Shown in pieces: positions 1 through 7,454 of a stretch of 64,000 nucleotides of DNA (position 1 is its first letter; each line of letters begins with the position of its first letter). Origin of the DNA: JAZDFP01 sp043801445 (lineage in GTDB: Bacteria; Planctomycetota; MHYJ01; JACQXL01); contig JAZDMB010000038.1 of the NCBI GenBank assembly GCA_043801445.1, positions 10,071-74,070 of the forward strand, in the 5' to 3' direction. The position numbers and the translations under genes were made by a program. The notes under the pieces were generated by a model. That model did not search any database. It was not told the origin of the DNA and worked only from the letters and a program-made list of their open reading frames with translations.

Positions 1-42
1 GAATAGCCGTTCTCTACGCGATAACTTAGAAATAAATTTCAT
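1..42 (-). CDS. Start of GspM/PilO-like secretion protein (partial)
   Basis: An ATG at 42-40 overlaps the TGA stop of the upstream PilM/PilN-like gene in an ATGA arrangement and opens a frame that runs off the window. The visible residues are MKFISKLSRRERLF. The SxRERL pattern close to the N-terminus is typical of GspM/PilO-type inner-membrane proteins that follow GspL in secretion operons. Only 14 residues are visible, so the call rests mainly on operon position and the translational coupling. Confidence 0.55.
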   Translation of the reverse strand, partial: MKFISKLSRRERLF

Positions 43-1466
43 AATTCAATTCCGCAAACTATTTCAAAATCAACAACTTCCTTGAAGGTTTTCTTGACGG
101 GGTCTTGTTCTCGACGAGAACTGGCAAAACTAGATTTAACATTCTTGAAATAAGGTGATTTTTCTAATCGTTCCATCATTTGTATAATATCGGCGTTAGT
201 ATTAGCAGTTCCCTTGATAGTCAGCCGTTGCGATTTGTCTTCAAGGCGAACATTCGTCAAATAAATATCAATGGATATACACTTATGAGTTTCTGTCAAC
301 ACATCCAAAGCAAATGTGCGCCGTGAGAAATATTTTTCTAGCTCCTGAAGTCTTCGATGTTTATTTTTTAAATCAACGGCTTCAGTATGATATTGTTGTT
401 GCACCTGGGCTAGTTTATTTAATGTTACTTTTTTCATCAATATTTTTTGAGTCAAAATAGCTACCAAGAGTATTACGATTAAAAACACCAAAATACCTAA
501 TCCGATAATGTCACGACTTTTTTCGGCTACGGCTTCCTTAAGCTTTACTTCCTCAGGCGTTAAATCAATTTGCGTTTTATTGTATTTGATAACAGAAACG
601 GCCAAGTTAAAAATGGAAGCAGCGGTTGTTTTTTTATTTTTATCTATCGTTGCGGAAAAATTAAGTTCTTTTGAATTATCTTCAATATCAACGGATAATT
701 TATTCTTTTCTTTTATCAAATTAAGGGATTCTATAACCCTTGCGGTGGAACCAATAGCTATTATTTTGGATAATGACTCTAACTGTTCAGTTTGATAGGC
801 TTCCAGAGAATGATTCATCTCCTCCACTAATTTCGGTGAATATTTTTGGCGGTCATACAATAATTGCTCTTCTCCTATCGGAATATTCCTCAAAAATATC
901 GGCTTCTCATTGCGAATAACCATAAAATCGGAATTATCGGCATCCATATGAAGTATAGCCAATGAATTATTATTAGAACGGTCCTTGTACCATAAAGATA
1001 TTGTCTCCAGGGATAAAACTATCTTTTTTAATTTTAAGCCAGCCCGTTCTATGATATCATAGGTATGTTTAATATAATCACGATTAACAATAACCAAGAA
1101 TATTCTCGTATAGCCACTCCGGAATACACCTATCGTTATATAGTCAATTGCGATTTCCTCTGAAGAATAAGGGGAATAATGTCCGGCTTGAAGTTTAACA
1201 ATCTGTTTGATTTCAGCCGGATTAGTAGAGGGCAATTCAATGTTTTTGGTAATAGTATTAGCGGGTGGGATGTGACCGATTACATCAACTAATTTTATCT
1301 TTTTGTCCTGAATATAATTACGAATAAAATCTGCAATGGCATCATCGGTCATCGTCCTAATATCTGTGGAAACCCAGTCAAGTATTTCATTTTTACTATT
1401 AAGATGAATGATTTTGAGCTGCTGATTCCCAATTTCTATACCAAGCAAATCTTTTGAGCGAAACAT
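39..1466 (-). CDS. PilM-PilN fusion / GspL-like assembly platform protein
   Basis: Inner-membrane platform component of a type II secretion or type IV pilus-like machine. The N-terminal ~320 residues begin LLGIEIGNQQLKIIHL, an actin-like PilM/GspL ATPase fold start. A single membrane helix follows (DIIGLGILVFLIVILLVAIL, about residues 318-337), then a coiled stretch and a C-terminal ferredoxin-like PilN/GspL domain. In many bacteria PilM and PilN are separate genes; here they are one 475-residue chain, as in GspL. It is the last complete gene of a minus-strand operon with gspG, gspI, gspJ and gspK upstream and a GspM/PilO-like start overlapping its stop. The family assignment is firm; whether the machine is a secretion system or a pilus cannot be decided here. 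Confidence 0.8.
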   Translation of the reverse strand: MFRSKDLLGIEIGNQQLKIIHLNSKNEILDWVSTDIRTMTDDAIADFIRNYIQDKKIKLVDVIGHIPPANTITKNIELPSTNPAEIKQIVKLQAGHYSPYSSEEIAIDYITIGVFRSGYTRIFLVIVNRDYIKHTYDIIERAGLKLKKIVLSLETISLWYKDRSNNNSLAILHMDADNSDFMVIRNEKPIFLRNIPIGEEQLLYDRQKYSPKLVEEMNHSLEAYQTEQLESLSKIIAIGSTARVIESLNLIKEKNKLSVDIEDNSKELNFSATIDKNKKTTAASIFNLAVSVIKYNKTQIDLTPEEVKLKEAVAEKSRDIIGLGILVFLIVILLVAILTQKILMKKVTLNKLAQVQQQYHTEAVDLKNKHRRLQELEKYFSRRTFALDVLTETHKCISIDIYLTNVRLEDKSQRLTIKGTANTNADIIQMMERLEKSPYFKNVKSSFASSRREQDPVKKTFKEVVDFEIVCGIEL

Positions 1467-1572
1467 AATTTTTTATATCTGCCGAATCCTTAATTGTTTT
1501 CCCCAACGCCAGATTGGGATTCCAAAAGTTACTTCTGTCCCGAAAGCATTCGGGATCGGGAAATCTCTTTTG

Positions 1573-2670
1573 TTATTCCTGCCAATATACTATTTTACCA
1601 TTTCGGTGAAGAATACAAGTAATTTTCTTGCTATTTTTCTTACCTATTTGTCCCGATAGGTCGGGAAGTTCGGGCTGGCCTTCTTCAGTATTCTCATTTT
1701 CTATATCAGCCAGATATCCCTCGGAAATAATCCGAAAATAATTTGATTGCACTGTAACAAGATTAGCCGCAATAAGATTATTTATTGAAGTAATTTCTGA
1801 CGTTGTAAGAGATTCTTTTGTAGTTAAAGTATTAACAATATCAGATGTCTGCATGAAAACCCCATCATCCTCTGTACCTTCTATTCCGTCGCCGCCGGCA
1901 CGGCAACGTATTATTTTATTTGATAGACTATCTGTCAATCCTAACGCGCGTAAAACCGGACAGGGCGCAGTATTAATATTCACTTTGCCGTCACCATAAA
2001 GAGTAATGAAGTCTTTTATCGCATAAAAGATATCTGGTTTTATGCCTTTTATTAATATTAATTCTTCTAACACATCAAAATTGCTATTTTTACAGGAATA
2101 TGGTTGAGTAAGACTTTCGTAATATCCATTTTCAGCGCCATTCTCGCGACGGTTATTATCCTGGTCGCGCCAGTCAATGATACTGTCCGCTATTTCTTTT
2201 GCCTGGCTTGGCGTAAAACCAGCATTTTCTTGGAATAATGTCTGCAAGATTGACAAACTGGCGGTGTTAATATTTATTTTGCGCTCTTCATCCATCACGC
2301 CGTAAAATGTATTGGTTATTACCGTTTGTTGTCCTTCTGCATTTTGCGTTGTTAAACCGGGTGAATATTCATAAGATAAAGAAAAGAAACCGTTGCCGAC
2401 CTTTTTAGCACAAAATAATTTTGGGTTGTTACTCCAATCTTCTTTTAATGCATCATACGCTGAAAGATTCTTATCACGTTCTAATTCTGCAATGGCTTGA
2501 AGAATTCCGGCACGGGCAATAAAATATGATGTAGTTTGATTACGGTATCTCTTAATAAAATATACCTGTGCAGAAGTAATAACACCTACGCTTACGGCTA
2601 AAAGAGCCAGAATACTTAGTATCCATATGACAATTACTAAAACGCTGCCTTTTCTATTGGGAAAAACCAT
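1573..2670 (-). CDS. gspK: Type II secretion minor pseudopilin GspK
   Basis: Minor pseudopilin thought to cap the pseudopilus tip with GspI and GspJ. The N-terminus MVFPNRKGSVLVIVIWIL has a short positive leader, a G/S prepilin-peptidase site at about residue 8 and a hydrophobic helix. As in other GspK proteins the usual Glu+5 is absent. Two NINTA segments (helix-hairpin-helix-like, near residues 155 and 233) are a GspK hallmark. It lies 10 bp downstream of the gspJ-like gene. Near the C-terminus (about residues 340-350) a palindromic stretch around 1650-1665 (TGTCCCGATAGGTCGGGA) is translated in frame as part of ELPDLSGQ, which may be an inserted repeat. Confidence 0.88.
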   Translation of the reverse strand: MVFPNRKGSVLVIVIWILSILALLAVSVGVITSAQVYFIKRYRNQTTSYFIARAGILQAIAELERDKNLSAYDALKEDWSNNPKLFCAKKVGNGFFSLSYEYSPGLTTQNAEGQQTVITNTFYGVMDEERKININTASLSILQTLFQENAGFTPSQAKEIADSIIDWRDQDNNRRENGAENGYYESLTQPYSCKNSNFDVLEELILIKGIKPDIFYAIKDFITLYGDGKVNINTAPCPVLRALGLTDSLSNKIIRCRAGGDGIEGTEDDGVFMQTSDIVNTLTTKESLTTSEITSINNLIAANLVTVQSNYFRIISEGYLADIENENTEEGQPELPDLSGQIGKKNSKKITCILHRNGKIVYWQE

Positions 2671-2680
2671 ATTACTAAAA

Positions 2681-3550
2681 TTACTTTTTCTCTTCGTTTT
2701 TAAGTGACCTGTTAATGGGAATGAATATAGTTCGTTTCAGCGGTGCTTTCATACTTTTTAATTTCAATTCTATTTTTATGGCGTAAGGTAACTGAACTTT
2801 TTCGTCAATCGAGAAGTCATTTTTAAATTCAAGCAGGTCTGCTGTTGTTGTTTTAGTCATCGCATAAAAAAACGATAATTTTTCCACATCCTTAAGGATA
2901 ATTTTAGGCTCTTCCTTTTTAAAAGCATCAGGATTCATCTTTAATTCATCCAAATCAGGATAAGCATATACCTCTTGAAGGCGTGAAATCGTTTCTTCTT
3001 CAGATTTGTATTCATAAGTTATTCTTACCAATAAAGGCAGCGGAGTAGAGGTAATTGGCGCAGATGATGAATCATTCTTTAATTCTTTTTGTCCGTCAGA
3101 GACGGAGATATCTACAGCATTCGCTTTATTACTCCAATCCCAATCATTTTTCAATATAAGACCTGAAAAAGAGATTCTAGCTTCTTCAGCAGTAAAACTA
3201 ATCGGTTTGAATGAAAAAGAGTTATTCAATTCACGAGAAACCTTTTCAATAAACATTATAGCCTTTTCTTGACGAGAAGTCTGTTGAGCCCTTGCCCAGA
3301 CAAGAACCCCTTGATTGTATGCTTTATAAGCCGCCAATAATACAAAAGCTACTAATACCGTTACTATCAGGACTTCTATTAAAGTAAATCCATTTAAACC
3401 TGTCCCGTTAGAAGGTTTTGTATTATATTTTAATTTATCACTTATATCTTTATCTATATTTGTGTTCTTTCTAACGGGGTGAAGATGTATCAGTGTTTTG
3501 CTGCTGCAGAATTCTTTTTTGTCAGGATTGAATCCGGTTGAATTATTCAT
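2681..3550 (-). CDS. gspJ: GspJ-like minor pseudopilin with repeat-derived leader
   Basis: Minor pseudopilin. The processing motif NGFTLIEVLIVTVLVAF places the cleavage after Gly54 and the conserved Glu at +5. The leader is therefore 54 residues, far longer than the usual 6-25. Residues about 25-49 (PVRKNTNIDKD...) are encoded by a 75-bp inverted-ended element that recurs in the recombinase gene near 9.5 kb. There is no other ATG between the element and the cleavage site, so the element seems to be translated. The start overlaps the end of gspI by 8 bp. GspJ is preferred over GspH because of the size (289 aa) and the position between gspI and gspK. Confidence 0.8.
   Translation of the reverse strand: MNNSTGFNPDKKEFCSSKTLIHLHPVRKNTNIDKDISDKLKYNTKPSNGTGLNGFTLIEVLIVTVLVAFVLLAAYKAYNQGVLVWARAQQTSRQEKAIMFIEKVSRELNNSFSFKPISFTAEEARISFSGLILKNDWDWSNKANAVDISVSDGQKELKNDSSSAPITSTPLPLLVRITYEYKSEEETISRLQEVYAYPDLDELKMNPDAFKKEEPKIILKDVEKLSFFYAMTKTTTADLLEFKNDFSIDEKVQLPYAIKIELKLKSMKAPLKRTIFIPINRSLKNEEKK
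3404..3478. repeat. 75-bp inverted-ended element, copy A
   Basis: The ends are CCCGTTAGAA and TTCTAACGGG (inverted). The interior matches the copy at 9458-9532 (read in reverse complement) at most positions. Its 75 bp equal 25 codons, and it is translated in frame in the leader of the GspJ-like gene. Similarity to copy B continues about 30 bp beyond the right end (GTGAAGAT..., TTGCT.CTGC). Confidence 0.8.
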
Positions 3551-3998
3551 TTGGTTTCCAATAATAAGTTGTTAAAGAAAATTGTCCCTTGTGTTTACCT
3601 TGTTCCCATGTGGTATCTAATATAATCTCTTTTAGTTTAGGATAATGCTCAGTATCAACATCATTCTGGGTAAATTCCCATGTAAAACGGCAAATATCTT
3701 CTTCAAGTTCCTCTGAATCTGATAATGGAATTCCAAATTCTTCTGCGTATTCCATGGCATCTACAGAGACACCAATGGCTTTACCGTGGTTTTCTGCTTT
3801 TAGCCGGGCCTCAAAACAACTAATAAAAACCTGAAAAATAGCTACCACGCAAATGGCAAGAATAGATACTGCAACAAGGGTTTCCAGAAGTGTTAAACCG
3901 AGGTTATTGGTGCGTCTGATACCTGGAATTTTACTGCTTGCCACGTTAGAAAGTCTCCTATTATGATTTAACGCATCAAGTAGAACTTTTATCCTCAT
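3543..3998 (-). CDS. gspI: GspI-like minor pseudopilin
   Basis: Minor pseudopilin. The cleavage motif is LGLTLLETLVAVSILAICVVAIF, with processing after Gly34 and Glu at +5. The 151-residue length and the position between gspG and gspJ fit GspI. The only usable ATG (3998) lies inside a 76-bp repeat element (3942-4017), so the element supplies the start codon and the first ~20 residues of the leader. In this copy the frame used in the other two is interrupted by stops. The gene overlaps gspJ by 8 bp, which suggests translational coupling. Confidence 0.8.
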   Translation of the reverse strand: MRIKVLLDALNHNRRLSNVASSKIPGIRRTNNLGLTLLETLVAVSILAICVVAIFQVFISCFEARLKAENHGKAIGVSVDAMEYAEEFGIPLSDSEELEEDICRFTWEFTQNDVDTEHYPKLKEIILDTTWEQGKHKGQFSLTTYYWKPNE

Positions 3999-4017
3999 TC
4001 GTGTTCTTTCTAACGGG
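3942..4017. repeat. 76-bp inverted-ended element, copy B
   Basis: The left end CACGTTAGAAAG and right end CTTTCTAACGGG are inverted relative to each other. The interior (…CTATTATG…TAGAACTT…ATCCTCATTCGTG…) is nearly identical to the reverse complement of copy C at 9458-9532. It contains the gspI start codon. Confidence 0.8.
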
Positions 4018-4039
4018 GTGAAGATTCTTCAGTGTCTTG

Positions 4040-4492
4040 CTACTGCTGTTTTTTCCAGTTTGTAATATCATCATCAGTTCCATCCCTACCATCTAGTCCC
4101 AAAGACCACAGGTCATAATCAATCTGATTATTGGTTGGGGGGCAACGATATTGATAGGGTCTCTGCCAAGGGTCTATAGGTTCTTTTTTTAAGTAAGGAC
4201 CATTCCAATTTTGCGGTGCGGGCGAAGGCTTTTCAATTAAAGACTTGATTCCTTGTTCGGTTGTAGGAAACGCTCCATTTTCCATCTCGTACATATCTAA
4301 GGCGTTACCTATAGTAGAAATATCAGCTCTTGCAACCCCTTTTTTTGCTTCGCCAACCCTGCCAGTAAATTTAGGTACCACCATAGCAGCCAATATCCCG
4401 ATAATAATAACCACCATCATTAATTCAATCAAAGTAAAACCTTCATTTTTTCCGCCGCAGTGGATCTGTTTCTGGCATGACCTGTTAGTCAT
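4040..4492 (-). CDS. gspG: Major pseudopilin GspG
   Basis: Main subunit of the type II secretion pseudopilus. The motif NEGFTLIELMMVVIIIGILAAM gives cleavage after Gly18 and Glu at +5. The C-terminal segment SLGLDGRDGTDDDITNW is the conserved acidic calcium-binding loop of GspG. The length of 150 aa is typical. It leads the minus-strand operon gspG-I-J-K-L. No gspH, gspC, gspD or gspF is in the window; a GspE/PilB ATPase lies about 30 kb away. Confidence 0.93.
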   Translation of the reverse strand: MTNRSCQKQIHCGGKNEGFTLIELMMVVIIIGILAAMVVPKFTGRVGEAKKGVARADISTIGNALDMYEMENGAFPTTEQGIKSLIEKPSPAPQNWNGPYLKKEPIDPWQRPYQYRCPPTNNQIDYDLWSLGLDGRDGTDDDITNWKKQQ

Positions 4493-4541
4493 ATAAAGCC
4501 CTCCTTTTCCAATATAAATAGATTATCCGTATAAACTTATT

Positions 4542-5018
4542 TTAACTCCGCATTTCTTCTTCTTCAGATGGATGGTAAATCCATTTCATACAATCAAGGT
4601 TATATGAAACTATTTCTGTTTCCTTGAAAAAAATAGCGATTTCATTCTGAGCTGTTTCAGGTGAATCTGAAGCATGAATGAGATTATAACTGATACTTGC
4701 TCCGAAATCTCCCCTGATTGTGCCCGGTTCGGCATCAGGTCCAAAAGTTGCCCCCACTAACTTACGGCAAATATTCACCGCGCTGATTCCTTCAATAACC
4801 ATAGGCACAACCGGTCCGGCGGTAATAAATTTAAATAACCCTTGATAAAAAGGTTTCTTTTTATGTACGGCATAAAGCGTTTCGGCTTGTTTTTGAACAA
4901 CCTTAATTATTTTTAATGCGACTATTTTTAGCCCCTTGCGCTCAAAACGACTGATAATTTCACCAATTAATCTTCTTTGTACTCCATCAGGCTTAATAAT
5001 GACAAGTGTTTTTTCCAT
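4542..5018 (-). CDS. ndk: Nucleoside diphosphate kinase
   Basis: Cytoplasmic enzyme that transfers the gamma-phosphate of ATP to nucleoside diphosphates through a phosphohistidine. The start MEKTLVIIKPDGVQR and the active-site motif NLIHASDS (His115) are diagnostic, with the conserved FGP and RGDFG segments between. At 158 aa it is slightly longer than usual (140-150) because of an acidic C-terminal tail (HPSEEEEMRS). It sits 49 bp upstream of gspG in the same orientation and could be cotranscribed, without an obvious functional link. Confidence 0.96.
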   Translation of the reverse strand: MEKTLVIIKPDGVQRRLIGEIISRFERKGLKIVALKIIKVVQKQAETLYAVHKKKPFYQGLFKFITAGPVVPMVIEGISAVNICRKLVGATFGPDAEPGTIRGDFGASISYNLIHASDSPETAQNEIAIFFKETEIVSYNLDCMKWIYHPSEEEEMRS

Positions 5019-5060
5019 AATATTTTGCTCCTCTATCTTAAACTGATTTATCTTGATGCA

Positions 5061-5903
5061 TTAATTTTTAGTATCTCCTGTTGGTTTAGGTTTATTGTCT
5101 TCCGTTGGTTGAGGAGATGTTATTGTACCAGTTCCGGGTTCTCGCTCAGAGGACCCATCAGGGGTCGTGGAGTAGGTAGAATCGATTTTAGGAATAATTT
5201 TACGGATAAGATTATCTAAAGCGAAACGAAGCTGTTTGCCGGCTGCAGTCTGGTCTAATTTAATTGCGTTTTTCGTTTCGGCATAAGCACCGCCTAAACC
5301 AAAACCCCAGCCCTCGGCTTTTTCCTCTCTTTTAATCTCACCTGAACCGGCAAAAATAATTTTTGCTGTTTCCGTTTCAATTACTCTGCCATCAATGGCT
5401 AATAAAATTGTAAGGACTTCAGTTTCTTTCCCAATATCAATCGGAGGCAACTTGCCGATGGCTGGTAATCCGAAATGTCCGCCTTGTTTGGTGCGTTTTA
5501 CCTCAAAATCAGTTATGGCGCCTGTAAATATCAAATCGGCACCTAAAATCTTACCTGCTTTTGCCGCGGTCTCAGGGTCAACTATTCCGACTAATTTCTG
5601 TTCGATCAAAAGAGCATCTAATTTCTCCCGTTCCACTACATTAAATCGTTCTGCAGCCACTAATAAAGTTGTGCTTATATCAATCGCTTGCGAACCAAGG
5701 TCTGTTTTGGTGAATTTCTGATTGGTCTTATCACTGAATGGAATGACGGCAATCCGTTTCTTGACAAAATTAGCTGGCGGTGGCGGATAGATTCCGCATT
5801 TGCTATCGTCATCTTTATAATTGCTGCTAGTCCTTACTGTAGAACAGCCACATAATAGAAATAAAACAAATAATACTAAATATAAAGAAATTTTGTTAAT
5901 CAT
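5061..5903 (-). CDS. CsgG-like lipoprotein 1
   Basis: Exported lipoprotein: the signal peptide ends in a lipobox (LFLLCGCSTV), followed by a CsgG-family domain starting KKRIAVIPFSDKTN and including VVEREKLDALL and GADLIFTGAITDFEV. CsgG proteins form an outer-membrane secretion channel for curli, but this family is broad and no curli genes are present, so only envelope location is inferred. It resembles the next gene (6051-6755) closely, indicating a tandem duplication. Its C-terminal tail contains an in-frame palindromic insertion (PDGSSEREPGTG) also found in the HEAT-PDZ protein near 26.5 kb. Confidence 0.8.
   Translation of the reverse strand: MINKISLYLVLFVLFLLCGCSTVRTSSNYKDDDSKCGIYPPPPANFVKKRIAVIPFSDKTNQKFTKTDLGSQAIDISTTLLVAAERFNVVEREKLDALLIEQKLVGIVDPETAAKAGKILGADLIFTGAITDFEVKRTKQGGHFGLPAIGKLPPIDIGKETEVLTILLAIDGRVIETETAKIIFAGSGEIKREEKAEGWGFGLGGAYAETKNAIKLDQTAAGKQLRFALDNLIRKIIPKIDSTYSTTPDGSSEREPGTGTITSPQPTEDNKPKPTGDTKN
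5131..5177. repeat. Palindromic coding repeat (PGTG family), copy A
   Basis: A 47-bp segment starting GTTCCGGGTT, matching 26478-26525 with a few substitutions and one indel near the end. In both places it is translated on the minus strand as PDG(S/F)SER(E/K)PGTG, with the same frame preserved. Confidence 0.75.
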
Positions 5904-5920
5904 CAGCGTCTATTTATTAA

Positions 5921-6049
5921 GATTGTTGAAAAAGTTCAACAATCTCACCCTGAACGAAGCGAAGGGTCTTAAAATGTGAGTGGTGAGATTCTTTGCTTCG
6001 CTCAGAATGACACCGTTGTCCCAATAATATCGGGATTTAACGATCTCAT
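5921..6049. repeat. Intergenic dispersed repeat with hairpin
   Basis: Between the two csgG-like genes. It opens with a hairpin (GATTGTTGA...TTCAACAATC, 5921-5944), continues with a segment about a protein-poor GAACGAAGCGAAGGGTCT motif and ends in ACACCGTT...ATCGGGA...GATCTCA. The same modules recur in the same order at 55236-55330. Likely a non-autonomous repeat; no gene is seen here. Confidence 0.7.
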
Positions 6050-6050
6050 T

Positions 6051-6755
6051 TTATTTGCTAAATTTCTCATCCACCTTAGGAATTATCTTAGAGAGCATAT
6101 CATCAAGTGCCAGGCGAAGTTGTTTGCCAGCTGCTGATTGTTCTAATCTAACATAGCCGTTCGGTGCGAAGCCTAAAATTGAAGAAGCTGAAACTTTCTC
6201 CTGCCGTTTGATTTCGCCCGAATTTGCAAATTTTATTTCAGATGTAGTCGTATCAATAATTCTGCCGTCTACAGCCAAATCAATATCAATGGTTTTTTCG
6301 GAACTACCGCCGATAAGAACAAAGGTTCCGCTTTTTGCTTCCTTAACCTCCCAGTTAGTAATTGCTCCGGTAAAAACCAAGTCTGCACCTAAAACCTTAC
6401 CAATCTGAGCTGCTGTTGCGGTATCAACTATTCCCTTACCAGCCAACCCTTGCTCCGCCAAAACGGCGTCCAGACGCTCGCGTTCAATAACAGAAAAACG
6501 TTCTGAATTAACTAAAAGGGTCGTTAACTGGTCAACTGCCATACTACCGACATCACCTTTGATAGGACTATTAGTTGTTTTATCTTTAAATGGCAAAATC
6601 GCTATTCTTTTAACCTGCAGTGTTTTTGGCGCTGGCGTATAAGTTTTTACCGGTGTGGTATCAACTGAGTAACTTGAGCTAACTCTACTTGTCCCGCAGC
6701 CAATTAGGGTGAAAAATATCCCGGCAGTTATCCCCATTAATAATGTTTTTATCAT
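6051..6755 (-). CDS. CsgG-like lipoprotein 2
   Basis: Lipoprotein with lipobox FTLIGCGTS (Cys20) and a CsgG-family domain (VKRIAILPFKDKTTN, FSVIERERLDAVLAEQG, GADLVFTGAITNWEV). At 234 residues it is the shorter paralogue of 5061-5903 and lacks the C-terminal repeat-derived tail. The two genes are separated by 147 bp filled by a dispersed repeat. The role is presumably at the outer membrane, but substrate and partners are unknown. Confidence 0.8.
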   Translation of the reverse strand: MIKTLLMGITAGIFFTLIGCGTSRVSSSYSVDTTPVKTYTPAPKTLQVKRIAILPFKDKTTNSPIKGDVGSMAVDQLTTLLVNSERFSVIERERLDAVLAEQGLAGKGIVDTATAAQIGKVLGADLVFTGAITNWEVKEAKSGTFVLIGGSSEKTIDIDLAVDGRIIDTTTSEIKFANSGEIKRQEKVSASSILGFAPNGYVRLEQSAAGKQLRLALDDMLSKIIPKVDEKFSK

Positions 6756-7075
6756 AAAATAATCTCCTTCTTTAAATTACCGATTAAAATTTATTCTTAT
6801 AGCTTATAATAAAAACCCTTAACAGTCAAGGTTTTTGCCATTTTTAATGGTAAACTGATTAAGTGTTCGTACGGGTGCTAAATCAGTTTGCGTTTGCTTA
6901 TGAAGCGATTTGAAATGGGAAAATACCTGTAACACATTTTATCAGAATGATTCCGTCCCGATGCTTCGTTCGGGACGCTCCGTTCGTGAGTATCGGAGCG
7001 TATGATTTTTCCCTAACGGGACTACTTCATTGATGCTCGCCCCGTAAGGGGTCGGACTCCATCGGAGATGGCTAC
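6756..7075. other. Intergenic region with palindromes
   Basis: 320 bp without a gene. It contains several GC-rich palindromes in an AT-rich setting: GTCCCGATGCTTCGTTCGGGAC (about 6955), GCTCCGT...ACGGAGCG-like (about 6978-7002) and CCCCGTAAGGGG (7040-7051). They look like dispersed REP-type sequences rather than a terminator, because no T-run follows. Confidence 0.55.
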
Positions 7076-7348
7076 CTATAGCAGTTGTTTTTTAACATTA
7101 CAACCAGGTTTAAAAACAATTACCTTGCGAAGAGGGAGCATTACTTCTTGGCCTGTTTTAGGATTTCTTGCTTTACGCGGTTTTCGTTCTTTTACCCGAA
7201 AGACACCGAAATCCCGGAGTTCTAGCCGGCCTTCACTTTTTAGTGCTTCAATAATATTATTAAAAACCTCATTAATAATACGTTTTGCCAACACTTCTGT
7301 GATATCACATTTCCGAGCTATTTTCTGGGCAATATCCTTTCGGTGCAT
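7076..7348 (-). CDS. HU/IHF-family DNA-bending protein
   Basis: Nucleoid-associated protein of 90 residues. It begins MHRKDIAQKIA and carries the family signature RDFGVFRVKERKPRKARNPK, which includes the beta-arm RNP motif that intercalates into DNA. The KPRKARNPKTGQ arm resembles the IHF/HU-beta group. Binding specificity cannot be read from the sequence. It stands alone in the minus orientation. Confidence 0.93.
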   Translation of the reverse strand: MHRKDIAQKIARKCDITEVLAKRIINEVFNNIIEALKSEGRLELRDFGVFRVKERKPRKARNPKTGQEVMLPLRKVIVFKPGCNVKKQLL

Positions 7349-7454
7349 TTATGTTACCCCCGCATTTCAATAGAATTATAAAATTAAACTATCAAATTAT
7401 CATAATCTATATTATCAAATTGTCAACAAAAATATAATTACAACTTAAAGATAT

